Assembly (NCBI GenBank): GCA_035610835.1
Contig: CM069447.1
Location: 58,907,048 to 58,971,047 of the forward strand
Direction: 5' to 3'
Length of the DNA: 64,000 nt
Source: Ophiura sarsii
Taxonomy: Eukaryota > Echinodermata > Ophiuroidea > Amphilepidida > Ophiuridae
The notes under the pieces were generated by a model. The model ran no database searches. It saw nothing but the letters and a program-made list of their open reading frames with translations, and was not told the DNA's origin. How positions within the stretch are numbered: the stretch's first letter is position 1; every line of letters begins with the position of its first letter. Position numbers and translations under genes: made by a program. Below are positions 46,290 to 59,408 of this stretch, piece by piece.

Positions 46290-46960
46290 CTCCAATTTTT
46301 ATTTTATGTATTTTTAGAATTTTCAGAAATATTTGTTAAGATTGTACCCTTCCCTGATTATAACTGCATTTCTGGATTCCTCTAATTACAAGCTTTCCAG
46401 AAATGTATACTTTTGCTATCATAGGTTGAAAACTTTTTCTGTTATAGTTATTGTTATAAATCCGGTTAATTGAGGCTGATTATTCTTGTTGACTGTGTAG
46501 CGAATAGGAAGAAAGCCGATGATCATGGTCTTATCCATAATTAATTAGTTGTTACAAATAGTTGACAAGTATGTTGAACCACATACTTAAAGACTACTAA
46601 ACATCCTTTAAAATGGGACCAGAATAGTGTTTGTAACATTAGGGGATGACTAGTTATTGTAAACAGAACAAAGCGTTGGATTATCCCCATTGAGTTTGTA
46701 CAGGCGCACCCCTTCCAGCGGCACCCCTTCCGACGGCACCCTTTCCGGCACCACCCCTGGTCTCCAAACTTCAAACAGCTGTATCTCTCATTCTGTATTA
46801 GCTATACCAATGCCATTTTGCAGGCAGATAGCTTGTTTTTAGGGCTTTAAAATGATACCAAATTTGTTGAGATAGATTCTGTGGTTTCAAAAATATTTAA
46901 GGAATATGACAGCATGAAACTAAAAAGTGTAACAGCACCACCCTATTTGTAGGCGAGTTA
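46290..46960 (+). mobile_element. Diverged relative of the MULE-like element interior
   Basis: GAGCTTTCC or AAGCTTTCC with AGAAATGTAT, TTTTGCTATCATAGGTTGAA, ATTGTGTAG or ACTGTGTAGCGAATAGG, ATAGTTGACA and CACCCCTG are colinear with 41190-41575. It has a short GGCACCCCTTCC(A/G)(G/A)C repeat (46704-46755) where the other copy has GCCACCGCCACC. The termini are not recognisable, so it is truncated. Confidence 0.7.
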
Positions 46961-46964
46961 ATAA

Positions 46965-47145
46965 CGTGTGACCCTATATGTATATAAATAAGCTGTAATA
47001 TAATGTTTGATTTTGTCATTACTCCAGTTATTGTATTGAGAGGTCCGTATGGACCCAAGCTTATTGTGTCGAAAACAAAGCGCCAAATTTCAAATTTTTG
47101 TGTGCGCCACAAGAGGTTATAAATACAAATAAATTCAACGGAATG
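46965..47145 (+). repeat. Diverged copy of a piece of units A/B/C
   Basis: AGCTGTAATA, TTTGATTTTGTC or TTTTATTTTGTCG, GAGGTCC or GGGGTCCATT, AGC(T)TATTGTGTCGA(A/G)AAC and AAATTTCAAAT match 12990-13160 and 24930-25060 in order. It sits just left of duplication block III. Confidence 0.6.
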
Positions 47146-47517
47146 TCATTTTGAAAAAAAACACTGCAATATAATTGAGGTGTTAACTGTGACCTACTTG
47201 TGTCAGATTCTGTCTGACGTTGAACATTGGCTAAACCTATAACGAGATAACAAGAGGTTAGACATTGTACGAATCTTCATATATAATGTCGATTCTTAAG
47301 TGAAAAGAACGCCTTTTAAGCCTTTTAAAAAAATGTATATCAATTATATGAATCATATTATCATATTATGGTTTCTTATATTCATTTCATAACACGCGTC
47401 TTATTCCAAAATTCCGAATTCTTCCGGTTTGATACACAGATTAACTTAAATCACCATTTCTTTAGATTTCCGGCAGTGGTGATGAGACATATTTCTTCTG
47501 AAATCTGCGTTTTATTA

Positions 47518-48734
47518 CAGTGCAACAGAGCATAAAATAAATGCCCAAAAGTGCATGTTATTGAAATGATGTTCGAAAAGACAAATATACATCATAGAAA
47601 ACAACTTGGTGAATTTGTTTGAAAGAAGTACACATTTATCTTTCCTCTTTTTTCAAACCCCAAAATCGTTATAATTAAGCATAATCAATGACCGAAACTC
47701 GTTGAATTATTAAGCAGTGATTTGTATCCAAACAAGACTTGCAAGGTATCGAATTGCAAGGTATCGAATTAAAGGTAAAAATGTGCATCAAACAATGGTT
47801 TGAGTATTCTATTTCAATATCCCTTTAGTATTTAAATATTTTACTCCAAACATTTCGTATATTTAAAAATAAAAACAAATGGTGTTTTTGTATTTTTCTC
47901 ATGAATTAAACATGCAAAAAACACTAAAATCACACAGAAATATGTTTATGGTTAGCCACACAAATATGTCAAGCCATTCACTAACATGTTTGTGTAATTA
48001 ATTTACGCGCGTAATTAATCAACCATTTAATTAATTAGGCGTTTAATGGAACAATCTTGAACCACATTTTGCATGCCCAATTAAGTTATGTAATGTTTTA
48101 CTTAAATTATGCTTAATTTTAAGCCACATTTCGTTATTTTAGGTGATTTTTGCCAATTTAATGTATCTTAAAAGATACATTCATTTTGCAACATTTTCTT
48201 ACAATAAAAATGTATCTCATACAACTGTGCACAGACTTGGCAAAGTATATTAATATTGGTCCAGCAATGCACGCAAACAATGGAAGGAATATTCAAGGAC
48301 ATGCCCACGCTAAAGGACCAATGTTTAGAAATTCGCGCTACAAGAAAATAAATTTGCCATTCAGCAGTGTGCAGTTAAGGGGTTTATGCATCGGGTGTAC
48401 GTAACTTTTAAGTGACCATGTGCTGTCATGATAGCCTTTACATTCAGGCACCCATCTGATGGCCCGTACTAAGTCTAAATCAAAAGCAGGTAGCCATCAC
48501 CTGGTTGAATTAGCATGTATGGATACTCAAGTATTGGCCAATCTGAAAACAGGTTTAATAAGAATTGTGACAATGCTGATACTCATACAAGAACGACAAA
48601 GAGCACTTTAAAACAAAATTGTTTTGATATATTATGATACAAATACTTATGATTTAAATAGTCATGGTTGAACAACACTCAGGAGGCACTACATGTATAA
48701 TTCAATATTTGGGCATTTATGCTCTATTGCACTG
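47518..48734. mobile_element. Tc1/mariner-like non-autonomous element with TA target
   Basis: The left end TA|CAGTGCAACAGAGCATAAA and the right end are inverted (CAGTGCAATAGAGCATAAAT from the right, followed by TA). TA lies on both sides (47516-47517 and 48735-48736). Block II is empty at the matching place (about 30777, ATACTAGAGG). TACAGTG ends with a TA duplication are typical of Tc1-like elements. The 1217-bp interior has short frames only (72 codons at 48186), without a recognisable transposase. Confidence 0.82.
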
Positions 48735-50753
48735 TAGAGGTTATCATTGCAGCCATACACAACGGTCTACAAAGGAGAATCGCATATAGCAAATTCAACA
48801 TCCAATTGAGATTTGTTCATGACATCCACTTCATTACATTAAGCATTTTACCAAATTGGCTGCCATATCATGAAACATGTGTGTCTTCTTTTTGAAAATC
48901 TTAAACGCAGTTATTATTCCCGTCAAGGTGATAAATAATCCAAAACACGGATAACCTCTATTTGTATATCAATTTGATAAATCGCCCTTTAAAAAGCCAA
49001 ATGTATATTATATAAACATTTTCAACCTTTTTGGAAATTGAAAGTAACTTAAATGAATTGTTACCTAGATCATATTAGTCAGGTTCTTATTATCTATATG
49101 AAGAGTTTATATTCAAAACGTGCTATAAGTCCACAAAGTGTACTTTGGAGAAAATCACGTTTATATTTATAATATGGACATTTTGGATTGGTTGATTTGA
49201 TTAATATTGCATATGGCTTAATGTACGCCCATATTAAACAAAAAAATAACGGGTTTGGATGAAATTCTGAACCTTTGTTATTGTGTTGTTATCTCTTTTG
49301 TTTCTAGAATACATGGACTTTTGGCACTAAACAGATTAATCAACTTTCTAGAAATACTCTTTGTAACATCATTGATTCTAAAATCAGCTTCCCACTTTAA
49401 CGCGGTTGTCAAATGAAATTTAAAAATAATGAATCAAAAATTAAATTCCATTTCTTTTTCATAATTTTATGAATACTTATATTTTTATTTTATTAGTAAA
49501 ACGAGAAATATGTTAACGAACGTCAATTCTTTCAAATTACAGCTATTCAAAAGCTTTTTTCTTTAAAATGAAATGTTGATTCCATACTTTACACACATTT
49601 ATATTATGCACGGCACATTCTCAAGTAGTATGTATATGTCATGTTAACAAATCGCCTCTATCAATCTGCAATAAAGGTATTATCTGAGATGCTGTCTAGC
49701 ACGTATGTCGGATGTCTGTCATATTCAAATGCCATTAGATAAGTGATGGCTTACACGAATACAGATTACTTAGATGGAATTTGAAGCCATGCGTGGAAGA
49801 GTGAGTGCCCTTCGTGGATCATTCCATCAAATAGTCATGCACTTGTATATCGTAAAGTCTCATAAGTTGCGGTACACGTTTTTAACTTTTATTTCCGGAT
49901 ATAAACTCCTCATCTTTCTGCAATCGACAAGTTTTCGAATGTTACGTGATATATTCACATTGAATACCATAGAAGTGGAAAGCTAGTGTGATCTTTTTTT
50001 CAACCAAATCGTATAGCTTTCACTTGCTTTAGTTCTTGAGAATGAGTAGAGATCTCATTTAAAAGCCAAATTCACCACTACTGTTCGTCCACATGAAGCT
50101 TTACATTAGTATAACCTTGATTACAGTGTAGTGTGATGCTCTATTGAATCTTCTTAAGTACAAACTAGTGATAATTTTTGAACATTCAAATAGAGACATT
50201 CCCATAATATCAAGTAAATTGCTGAGAACTGAAAAAAGTGATTACTACCAATTTAATACCAGTGGAAATATGAATACATCAGCTTTCCATTGAAATGTAA
50301 AACAAAATGAATTATCACTGAATATTCGAAAAACAACTTTGACCATTTAACGAAATATATGAAACAGGCTATTATTAAAAACAAAATCCGATTTTTTAGG
50401 GGATTAATTAGGTCCAAAACGCAACCACACACCTGCATTCTAAAACTTGTCGGCCTTAAGTCATGCCTGATTAAAAGTTGTATTTTACCCAATGCAACAT
50501 GAAATTCCGATTCTTTTTTAATAACACCTTGGTCTATTAATATTCAGTCAACATGTGCATGCAATCTCACATTAAAGACAAGACAATGTATATACGTTTA
50601 ATAGAGCTATAGTTTTGGAGTTTTAACCAACATACAACATATTACTTGGTAGGTAATTTCATTTGAACACTGTCCACGAAGTCACTTGCATCTGTGGACG
50701 TCCCTAAATAATACTTATACTCTGTTACTACTATTAATCTTAAACCACTAATA

Positions 50754-52058
50754 CACCTATCAGTTGTAAGACGCACTATACGACCCCCGGGAGTGGTGCG
50801 TCACTTTACCGAGGTGCGTCGACCTCTCATGTACCATGACGCACCCTGTGTCAAAAAAACGACGGACCATTGCCATCCAAATACGCACCCTCAGTCAATT
50901 TTTGGACGCACCATTGGTGGATTCTGACGGACCATGACGACGCACCCCGTCGTCAGATATCGTTGCCTAAACTGGATAAAACACGATGACTACTGAAAAT
51001 GAGACTACCTTTGATTCACGGGGATCTGCCCTTATTCGATGTTGTCAACTCTTGCCCTCGAATAATTATATAGACCCCGGACCGGGACCGGGATGGACGG
51101 AACCAAGAGGAGAACTTTTATATGCACAATAATGTCTGACTGGTCTAAAATTCATAAAATATTTAACTGATTATATAAACGTCAGGATGAGGATGAAATA
51201 ATGTCGAAAAGGCACCCCAAAAGGCGGCACATACACTTATACTGCTATTGTGATAAGTCCCCCGAGGCTCCCCCACCCCCATCCCCCTAAATTGCATGGT
51301 CAAAATCGCAAATGTACTGACGGAAGCTAGAATAAAGGTGTTGATACACATTTTAATTGAGGTAATTTTGTTGAGGCGGGAGATTTTATATGCTAGGCGG
51401 GAGTGCGGGAGAAAGAGTGTCTATGCGGGAGACTCCCGCCTAATGCTGGAGAGTTGACAGCCCTGCCAACCCCTAAACCATGATGCCCCTCAAATGAAAT
51501 TACAAACTCGATGTAAACCTTTGTATACTAAAACAAATAGTCAGATATGCTCCCGCCCCCCTGATGACCCCCACATGCGATGCACTAAATTTGATTCAAT
51601 TTGCATGGACAACACGGGTGATTACGAGTGCTTCCCCGGTAGTATAGTCTCGGACCAAACTGCTGTATAATCCATCCATCGGCTCGTACTGCGATAGCAA
51701 ACGACTGCGCGGAGCAATTGGCGATTATCGAGTGATTTCAGGCATTTTAGAACATGCGGTATATAATATCGGAGTGATGTTTGCGGTATTAAAGTGGAGC
51801 CTGGTTGGCGGTATCAAGGAGTTATGTGGTATAGTAGGCCTATAGCGTATATTTAAAGGTCGTATTTTGTTGTTCGTAAACAGATGTACACTGTGACGCA
51901 CCCATGTAAAGTGACGGACCTTTACGCACCCTCCGTCATTTTTTTGACGGACCAAAGGCTGCCACTGACGTACCCTCCGTCAAGAATTATTGGTAAACGC
52001 CGCACCCACGACGCACCTCTCCCGGGGGTCGTATAGTGCGTCTTACAACTGATAGGTG
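50754..52058. mobile_element. GACGCACC-rich DNA transposon with TA target, 1305 bp
   Basis: The left end TA|CACCTATCAGTTGTAAGAC, continuing GCACTATACGACCCCCGGGA, is inverted at 52021-52058 and followed by TA. Block II lacks it. Both subterminal regions (50800-50970 and 51895-52025) carry many direct copies of GACG(C/G)ACC about every 15-25 bp, mostly in one orientation. The middle holds a GGGACCGGGA patch and no recognisable transposase. The TA duplication suggests a Tc1/mariner-type mechanism, but the family is unknown to me. A partial copy is at 5040-5320. Confidence 0.82.
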
Positions 52059-53399
52059 TATAAGTCTGATTGAACCTTTGCAATACAATAATCTCATTGT
52101 TTTACTCCTTATTCTCGGAGCTCTCAATTCCCGTAGCCTGCATTTAATTCATTAACACAACATCAATTTGTTGAATCCTGAACATAAGTGTTATGCTATG
52201 CGTTTAATGAATTCCCAACATATTCGACAACACGTGTACACGATTTCAAGTAGGTTTTCCAATCAAATCAACAGGTACACAGCCCGCGGTGGTTATTTCA
52301 TCCTTGTAATTGATGTCGCGTCAAATCGCATGGGAATGTATGCGGCGGTCAAGTCGCAGACGTCGTAAACAACAAACGCCAATCCAATTCCCTTAACACA
52401 ACGCAATGTAATGAATTACATTTTATTAAGATCATCTTATCGGTTTTACTGTACTAGAAATCAAATAATAGCGATGACTTCAATTTCGCTCACAACTAGT
52501 TGTCAATAAACTAGTTTATATAGTCACTGCCACAATGCTATGGAAGAAATGCAAGTTATTTCACGCGTGTGAGTTTTGTTGTTGTTCGCAGAGATGAAAT
52601 ATGCGAACAACTGTGCATGCATACGCGCGTGACGATTTCACGATTTTGACGAGCTGTAATTTTGTCAGGTACAAGCGCCAGGTACACTCGCTCTTGCGTA
52701 TAAGTACGCACGCACGCGTTGTTTGAATTATGTCAATACCATTATGACACTGACTATAGATGCAAGGTATCTGGAAATCGTAGAGCTAGGCATATAACTC
52801 ATTGTTGCTTTTGCGATGTAAGTAAATTAATTTAGATCAATGAAATTCACGAACTGTCCCCAGTGCCCAATTCATAGTGCAGTCATGCAGCTGATATTAT
52901 AACACCCTGATTTTGACATAAGGGTAGAAAGCCCACCTAAATACCATTATTGAATATACCATGCGTGATTGAGTGAACGCCGCCTCGATTCGCTAAGTCA
53001 TCAGTACAAACACACTCCCGAGTCTGTCTAGATTCCCAATTTCCAATGCGATAGAGTGGTTGTTATTGTTACGCTTAACTTAAACTGATCATCCCAGAGT
53101 GGTGCTCTTCTTTCAATCCGTGACGTATTGAAACTTCCTGTAATATATTCAGGGATTCTACATATTTAGGATAAGAGACTCTAGCTGTCGCATACTTAAA
53201 TTACAGACATCTGTCTCATTTTAATTTATGGTTTATGAGGCCTACATTTAGCTGTCAACATTGCCATCGGGCCTTCGTTACTCCTGCTCGCCAAAAAGTT
53301 AAGTTTACATAGGCGGCGATTCGTCAACGGTCTTCCTAAACGCATTAAATGTACAGGTTGAGTAAACAAGTGTACTCAAAGTAAAATAAATATTTAAAA

Positions 53400-55440
53400 T
53401 AGTCTTTTTTTTTCTTCTTCTTTTTGCTGATGCCGGAACACCAACTATTTATTTTCATTTGTCATACAGGAAACAATAATATATATGAACTTTTAGTTTT
53501 AATATTCTCTATATAATAAAGTACAGTATTTATTTATTGTCTTTCCACCTTTTATACAAGCCCTATTTTTATTGTGTTTATATAATCTTCCCTTTCCAAT
53601 GGCAATATGATTTTCAACTTGGAACATAAAATGAACTAAGCCCTAAACACTTGAAAAATCGGCCGTACACCTGCTTATCTTTTTCTGTATACGTACAGTT
53701 TCCCCAACAATATAATATAATTTAGTAAAGGGTCCGGATCAAAAATATTGTATCCAAACATTATTGAACATTTTGTTAAGCTGAGATCAATTCCAAGAAT
53801 GATATTTAAAAAGATCTCAACACTAGTCCAAAAACGTTTAACATGTTCCCACTCGTAAAACAAATGAATTAAACTTTCAACATTCCCATTACAAAACGTA
53901 CAATTTGGTGAATCAATTAAACCAATTCTATGAACGAATTTATTCGTTGGCAACCCGCCTATGTAACAACAAAAATTGAAATGATCTGATAGGAATATCC
54001 AATGCACATTTTAATGCAATCGTAAAAAGATAAGGCCACATTTCTTCATTAACTTGAATATAATTTTCCCACTTTTGAATTGTTGTTTTTTCTCGGGACG
54101 TTCGCGCTTTTTCTTAATTATAACATCATATTATGCCATTTTAACAATTCTCTTAGCTTGAAATAATATATCATTTACAGTATTTGTATCATCATTTAAC
54201 AAACATACATTATTTGTAAACATAAGTATTTTCCAATTTTTAGGAATTGCCATTATTAACCCACGGTAGTGTAAAAGATTGCAACTTATATCATATTTAG
54301 TTTTGAAATTTTCGAAAGATAAAAAGCTATCATTACCTTCAGAAAACAAATATTTTGCATACCTCACATTTCTTTTTTAGCCATTGTCTATACATAACAG
54401 CTTTATTACCAACTTTTATAAACGAATAATTCCATATTCCTTGATTCGCACAGGCACGAGCAGAAACGGGTTCTAAAAATGAATGGAAGTACCATGCTTC
54501 TAAAATATTTCTTAAAAATAAAGGAACATTCTGACTTTTAATCCATTTTAAATTAAAATTGGAATTCCAAATATAATTTCCTCCACACTTTTCAAGTTCA
54601 GATAAAGTATTTTTCTTCCAAAAACCTTCATTTTTATCATCGTTTAATATTTGTATCCATGCAATTTTTAAAACATGACAACAAGATTCATAATCAGTCA
54701 TTTTTAATCCCCCCGTTTTCATATAAGTTATATAATATGTTTCTTTTGATTTTATCTGTTTTTTTCTTCCAAATAAATCCCAAAAAACTCCCTTTCAACC
54801 TTTTTAATGAAATCTTTACTTGCATTTGGAAGAACTGTGAACACATATTATGTCAATTTTGGCAATACCAGCGTTTTAACTAATAGAATTTTACCTTGAA
54901 TGGATAAATTCCTCATATACCATACTTTTAAGCAGTTCTGAATTTGTTTCAGTTTTTCATTGTAATTAGAATGTACCATCTCTGTTAAATCAAGACTAAA
55001 CACTATAACAAGAGATTTAAAGTTACTTTCATTCCACTTCAGCTTTGTTTGAATTTCAAAATTATTTCTTATATTTTTCAGAAAACCTAATTTCTATAAC
55101 CTTTTACAGAGACGTTTTCAACCCGTCTAAAAATATAAGTGTATCATCTGCATATTGACTTATTTTTGTTTCAATACCATTCATTTTGTAACCCTTTACA
55201 CTATCCTCATTCCTTATAGCAGTACTCATTATTTCCGCGGCTAAAATAAACAGGTACGGATCTCCTTGTCTAACACCACGCGAAAGTTTAAAATAATTGG
55301 AAGTAAAACCATTATTAATAATACAGCTCTTTATTTTAGTGTAAAATTAATAGTCTTACCAAAATATGAAGGCAAACAATGCTTTGACCAATAGCTGCAT
55401 TAATTTACTGTTATCAGCATCAAGAATAACAAAATGTTAT
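53400..55440 (-). pseudogene. Tx1/L1-like LINE reverse transcriptase, frameshifted
   Basis: On the minus strand in order: INNGFTSNYFKLSRGVRQGD then PYLFILAAEIMSTAIRNE (about 55310-55205), with about three residues missing after GDP; ISQYADDTLIFLDG with the YADD catalytic motif at 55154-55143; then from 54722 KTGGLKMTDYESC, LKIAWIQIL and FLRNILEAWYFH. From 54007 comes a zinc-knuckle region, CTFC...HLFYEWEHVKRFW, in which the usual fourth cysteine is a tryptophan. Several frameshifts and stops split it. This order (palm, thumb, CCHC-type end) fits the Tx1/L1 group. The endonuclease part is absent. It lies within a roughly 2.95 kb insertion that block II lacks. Confidence 0.85.
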
Positions 55441-56320
55441 GGTACCGTTACTATATAGTTGGGTAACGTTGTATTTTGATACTGAACAAGTATTGGGTAT
55501 TGTACTCAACGACGCATGATATTCATACTTAGGTAGCTACATTCAGGAGAAACAATAGCTAATATATAAGAAAAACCAAATTTGCTCAGATATTATTTGC
55601 ATATATTCAATACAAACCAATGACAAAACAATGTCATATTATTTCGTGAATTCAGCAAAGCAAAAATAAAGTCAGGCTTTTGTGATGTTCGGATAAGAGT
55701 GTGCGCCATTATGCAATAGTGAAATTCAGAAGAGCTTGTTACAGAAATATCACAAATCTTGTTCGGTTTTTAGAAACGTACACTACATTATATCTAGATG
55801 GGCGTAAAGCATGTTTTTCTTTTTCTCAACCAATTTTAACCAACTAACATTCTTGTTAAGGCTAATTGGAAAGGCATACTGCCCAACTAAATAAATTAAG
55901 ACAGTTTTGCACATACTTTTAGAAATAAAAAACTAAAATTGGGTACACTCTTTACTACTCACCCTGTATATATGGTAGTATCAAGTCCCCATATAGCAAA
56001 CACGGCTGTTTTAAAAAAAAGATTATATAGTGGCCCTTTCATGGTTTGACCTGATTTAGGTAGTGCTAATGAATAAAATATTATTATTAAATAACATATT
56101 TTACATGTAACTCTATAGGAAATGTGGCCGATGAGGGCGCTATTATAGTAAATAATAATATTGAAAGCTCTATTTTTCAAAACTGGCACCAAGAAATGTT
56201 CTGAAATTTCCACAAATGATGGCCAGTATATTCAGGTATTTGAATCAGTTAAAAACAGAACTGGGCCAGCAAGTTACGGTGTTCTCAGAATAAAACGGAC
56301 ACATAATGTGGGATCAAACA
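55441..56320. other. Remainder of the block III insertion, unidentified
   Basis: This is part of the segment absent from block II. There is no recognisable protein and no clear inverted termini; it may be LINE upstream sequence too decayed to read or a second insertion. Confidence 0.4.
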
Positions 56321-57239
56321 GCCGTGAAAAACGATGCTAGGGTGCATATTCAAGTGTAAAGTGGCAACATGAGTTTCAAAAGTACAAAACAAGCAATAAA
56401 AGAGGTATTTCCTGGGAACGATGTTATCGCTTTCCTTTAGTTTAAAGTCTAAAGCATTGAAGACGAAATACATTGTAACTACATTGCCTTCTATCGTGTC
56501 ATACCCAAAGCGTTAAATATGGCTTTCTATCGGCAAATGGAGTTTCAGCCAGTGCTATTTCATGTCAATGCAAGAGCGAACACACTGTGAATGGCTTTGA
56601 ATTGAATGACATTATCACGACTCCAATGTGAACCCAGCCCGTTCTACCTCACATTCATAACTCAATTCAAAAATAGTTAAATATTTACATTTTACAGTTT
56701 ACTTTTTTTCAAAGCATTTTGTTATTACAGAAGAGCATATGGCTCGTTCTACCTTCCAACCCCTGCGACGATTCACATACAAACTAACCAAATACTTGTT
56801 CGCTTGATGGCAGACAATGCAATACAACGAATACAACAGTAACATTATTGCTATAACTTTTTCAACAGCTTCACACCTTGACTTTCACAATAGATTAACA
56901 TAACTCTGTAATAGATAGATGTATGTTATCGCACCTGACCAGACTATGACCTGAGGCTTATATCTATAAATAGCATACGCTTTATCAAACCACACAATAT
57001 TACCAAACTTAGTTGCAATATAACATTCATGTTTGTAATTGTTCAGATGGAAACATCTGCGCCCTATCTATATCGCCTAAAACTATCATCATTTTAACAT
57101 GAAGTGTATGGTTTCACACTACTCTTTTCTCGCTTTGAAGTGACCAACGTGCAATAATAGCTTGGACAACAATACACATACACTAGGTTGTGTTCTATCA
57201 ATCAGGTTGATGGGTTTCGGCAATGTTTTATTAAGGGAT

Positions 57240-57700
57240 TTTGAAATCATGTTTCAGTGTTGTGCATCGCCAATCACCCGAGTGAAATAAACACGCAGAA
57301 CGCGAATTGTCGATTGGTGATGCACATACGCTGAAATATGATTTAATCCCGTTCAACAACGACTAGGACATTGAACGCCATTTCATAAATAGACAATGCA
57401 AATAAGAACAATATTTTAATGCAGGCCTACTTCATTATTAACAATTTTATTCAATTATCAAAAAAACTGAAATGACCAACCTAACCTATAATTAAGTTCC
57501 TGTAAATTTCAAAACTCGATGAAAACAGTTGGCATGGTCATTCCAAAATCAACACACATTGCGACTGCGATCGCGTATCGCGTGACTACAGTATCCGCGT
57601 TGTGCGGATCGATCGGCGCGATGGTTGCCCATAGCAGCATTGCTTAACTCAAATCGACAACGCTTTGCTACTGTACTTAATGTATGGGGGAGCTGTTGAA
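57240..57700. other. Block III-specific insertion with hairpin and CpG-rich patch
   Basis: Block II passes directly from ATGTTTTATCAGGG (37263) to the equivalent of 57705. Inside, AAATCATGTTTCAGTG and GTGCATCGCCAATC (57246-57281) pair with GATTGGTGATGCAC and GCTGAAATATGATTT (57314-57349). At 57561-57622 there is a CpG-rich patch (GCGATCGCGTATCGCG and GCGGATCGATCGGCGCG). No coding signature. Confidence 0.55.
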
Positions 57701-57978
57701 CATGGTTTACATTAGTAGAGAAGTAAAGGACACTGTATTTTGTCCGCCGAACTAAAGAGTGAATCCAAACAACTCGTGCGCTGATTGAAGAAACAGCTGT
57801 TTGAACTTGATGTGTGCATTAAACCAAGAAATTGTTGTTGTTTGTGTGAAACGTATTCATCTCCTGAATAAAATGAAAATAATCGACTGAAAAATAGGCG
57901 AAAGGTGTCTGGCTGTGTAAGCTGCCCTGGTAAGCTGACTCCGTTTTGTCACAATTCCTAAGGGATTTACACAGTTAA

Positions 57979-58333
57979 AGGCATATTATGTGATCTTTTC
58001 CAGGGAGCGCCCTCTATTCATGATTTTTTTTAGAAAGTAGATTTTCTTGCAGATTTACATTTCCGATCATAAATCATACATACATTCCAAGTTACAGAGC
58101 GATACGATTCCTAATTACCTCAAAATCATGGTTTTAGAGTGAATTTAGAGTGAAAAATATAAACTGTCGGGATTCTAAAACCATGATTTTGAAGTAATTA
58201 AGAATCGTATCGCCCTGTAACTTGGAATGTATGCATGATTTATGATCAGAAATGTAAATCTGCAAGAAAATCTGCTTTCAATTTTTTTTTCGATGTTGAG
58301 GGCGTTCCCTGGAAAGATCACATAATATACCTG
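57979..58333. mobile_element. PIF/Harbinger-like foldback MITE with TAA target
   Basis: The left end TAA|AGGCATATTATGTGATC is inverted at the right end as CAGGTATATTATGTGATC and followed by TAA (57976-57978 and 58334-58336). The arms are about 160 bp and nearly complementary throughout, including AAAATCATGGTTTTAGA and its complement. The empty site is present in block II at 37545-37560 (CAGTTAAGACAC). A 3-bp TAA duplication fits PIF/Harbinger. Confidence 0.88.
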
Positions 58334-58850
58334 TAAGACACTTTAAAGATATGACTGTTTATACTGTAGCATTACCAAATTGAGTGACAGCGGTGACCAA
58401 TGAAGGCTTCATTAAAGACCCAAAAATCAACAAATATAGCCTACCTATCAAGTTGGTATCCAAAAACGTTTCTATTGCAACACTCACATCGGCACTGACA
58501 TTTTGGAGGCCAACCAATCAGTGGACATGTGATTTCATGAAGACAAGAACATTCACACCATGCATATATCCAATGAAAGTGTATTGACCACAGGACAGTT
58601 GTAGTGGGCGTATACAGTCAACACAATAAGTAACTGTCCAGGTAATAAATGTGCTGATAACTCTAAAAGTATAAATCCTACATAGACATATTAAAAGTAT
58701 AAAGTTGGTGAGAAATATCTACTCTTTACTTTGAGATATTGCAGGCTAGGAATGGTTGATTATTGAGCAAGTGACAATCCCAAATTGAATATCAAGTCTG
58801 ATTTTTATTTTCACATTTTCTTTTCAACACTGGAGAGCATGACACTGACA

Positions 58851-59033
58851 GGTAAAGCGTGTGTGCGGTATTGATAACCGTAACAATGCGGCCGGCCGGC
58901 GATATTTTTTACCGCAAACAACATTTGGATTGAAACTGATATACATGTATGTATACAAGTGTTTTGCACTTGTACTTGCATTACATTATATCCTATGTCG
59001 AACAAATATCAGACAAGATTTACCGCAAAATTC
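58851..59033. other. Spacer with one arm of a GGCCGGCC inverted repeat
   Basis: GCGGCCGGCCGGCGATAT followed by TTTTTACCG (58889-58916) has an inverted counterpart at 59302-59330. The pair encloses two tRNA-like loci and may mark an element of about 440 bp. Otherwise nothing recognised. Confidence 0.45.
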
Positions 59034-59110
59034 TACGATACCAGGATTCGAACCAGTAACCTTTCGTTCCTAAGACCTGTTCGATAGCCATTAGATAACG
59101 AGGAGTTGGC
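59034..59110 (-). tRNA. tRNA-like pseudogene
   Basis: The minus strand has an A-box-like TATCTAATGGCTATCG and an intact B box GGTTCGAATCC (59043-59053) at ordinary tRNA spacing. The arms pair badly, with no convincing acceptor stem, so it is a pseudogene or SINE head. The isotype is not determinable. Confidence 0.5.
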
Positions 59111-59329
59111 TGACAGCGATTGGAATTTCAATCGATATGATTTTTATGGAATAAAGCTAATCTATTTTAACAATTTAGATAATACAATAGAACGTGCGTA
59201 AGTCGAATATGTATAGCGTACAGCGAGCTTTATTTTAACTACGCCCGTGCTACGATGTTATTATTACGCATTTTAACAAGCCTATCCAAATGTTGGTTAC
59301 GGTAAAAAAAATCGCGGCCGGCCGATATC

Positions 59330-59408
59330 CAACAACCTGGGCATCGTCCGCTGAATTAGCACTACCACTACAAGTAATCAATAATTTGCCGGTTCGAGTC
59401 CGCATGTA
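59330..59408 (+). tRNA. Weak tRNA-like locus
   Basis: Only the B box GGTTCGAGTCC (about 59392-59402) is convincing. The upstream A box is not recognisable. Listed because three other tRNA-like loci lie in the surrounding region. Confidence 0.25.

Larger units (their letters stand above)
47150..58850 (+). repeat. Segmental duplication, block III
   Basis: It is the paralogue of 30177-38050 in the same orientation. It is longer because it holds insertions absent from block II: 47518-48734, 50754-52058, about 53370-56320, about 57240-57700 and 57979-58333. The shared backbone shows no long frame that is preserved in both copies, so I infer noncoding DNA. Confidence 0.85.
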
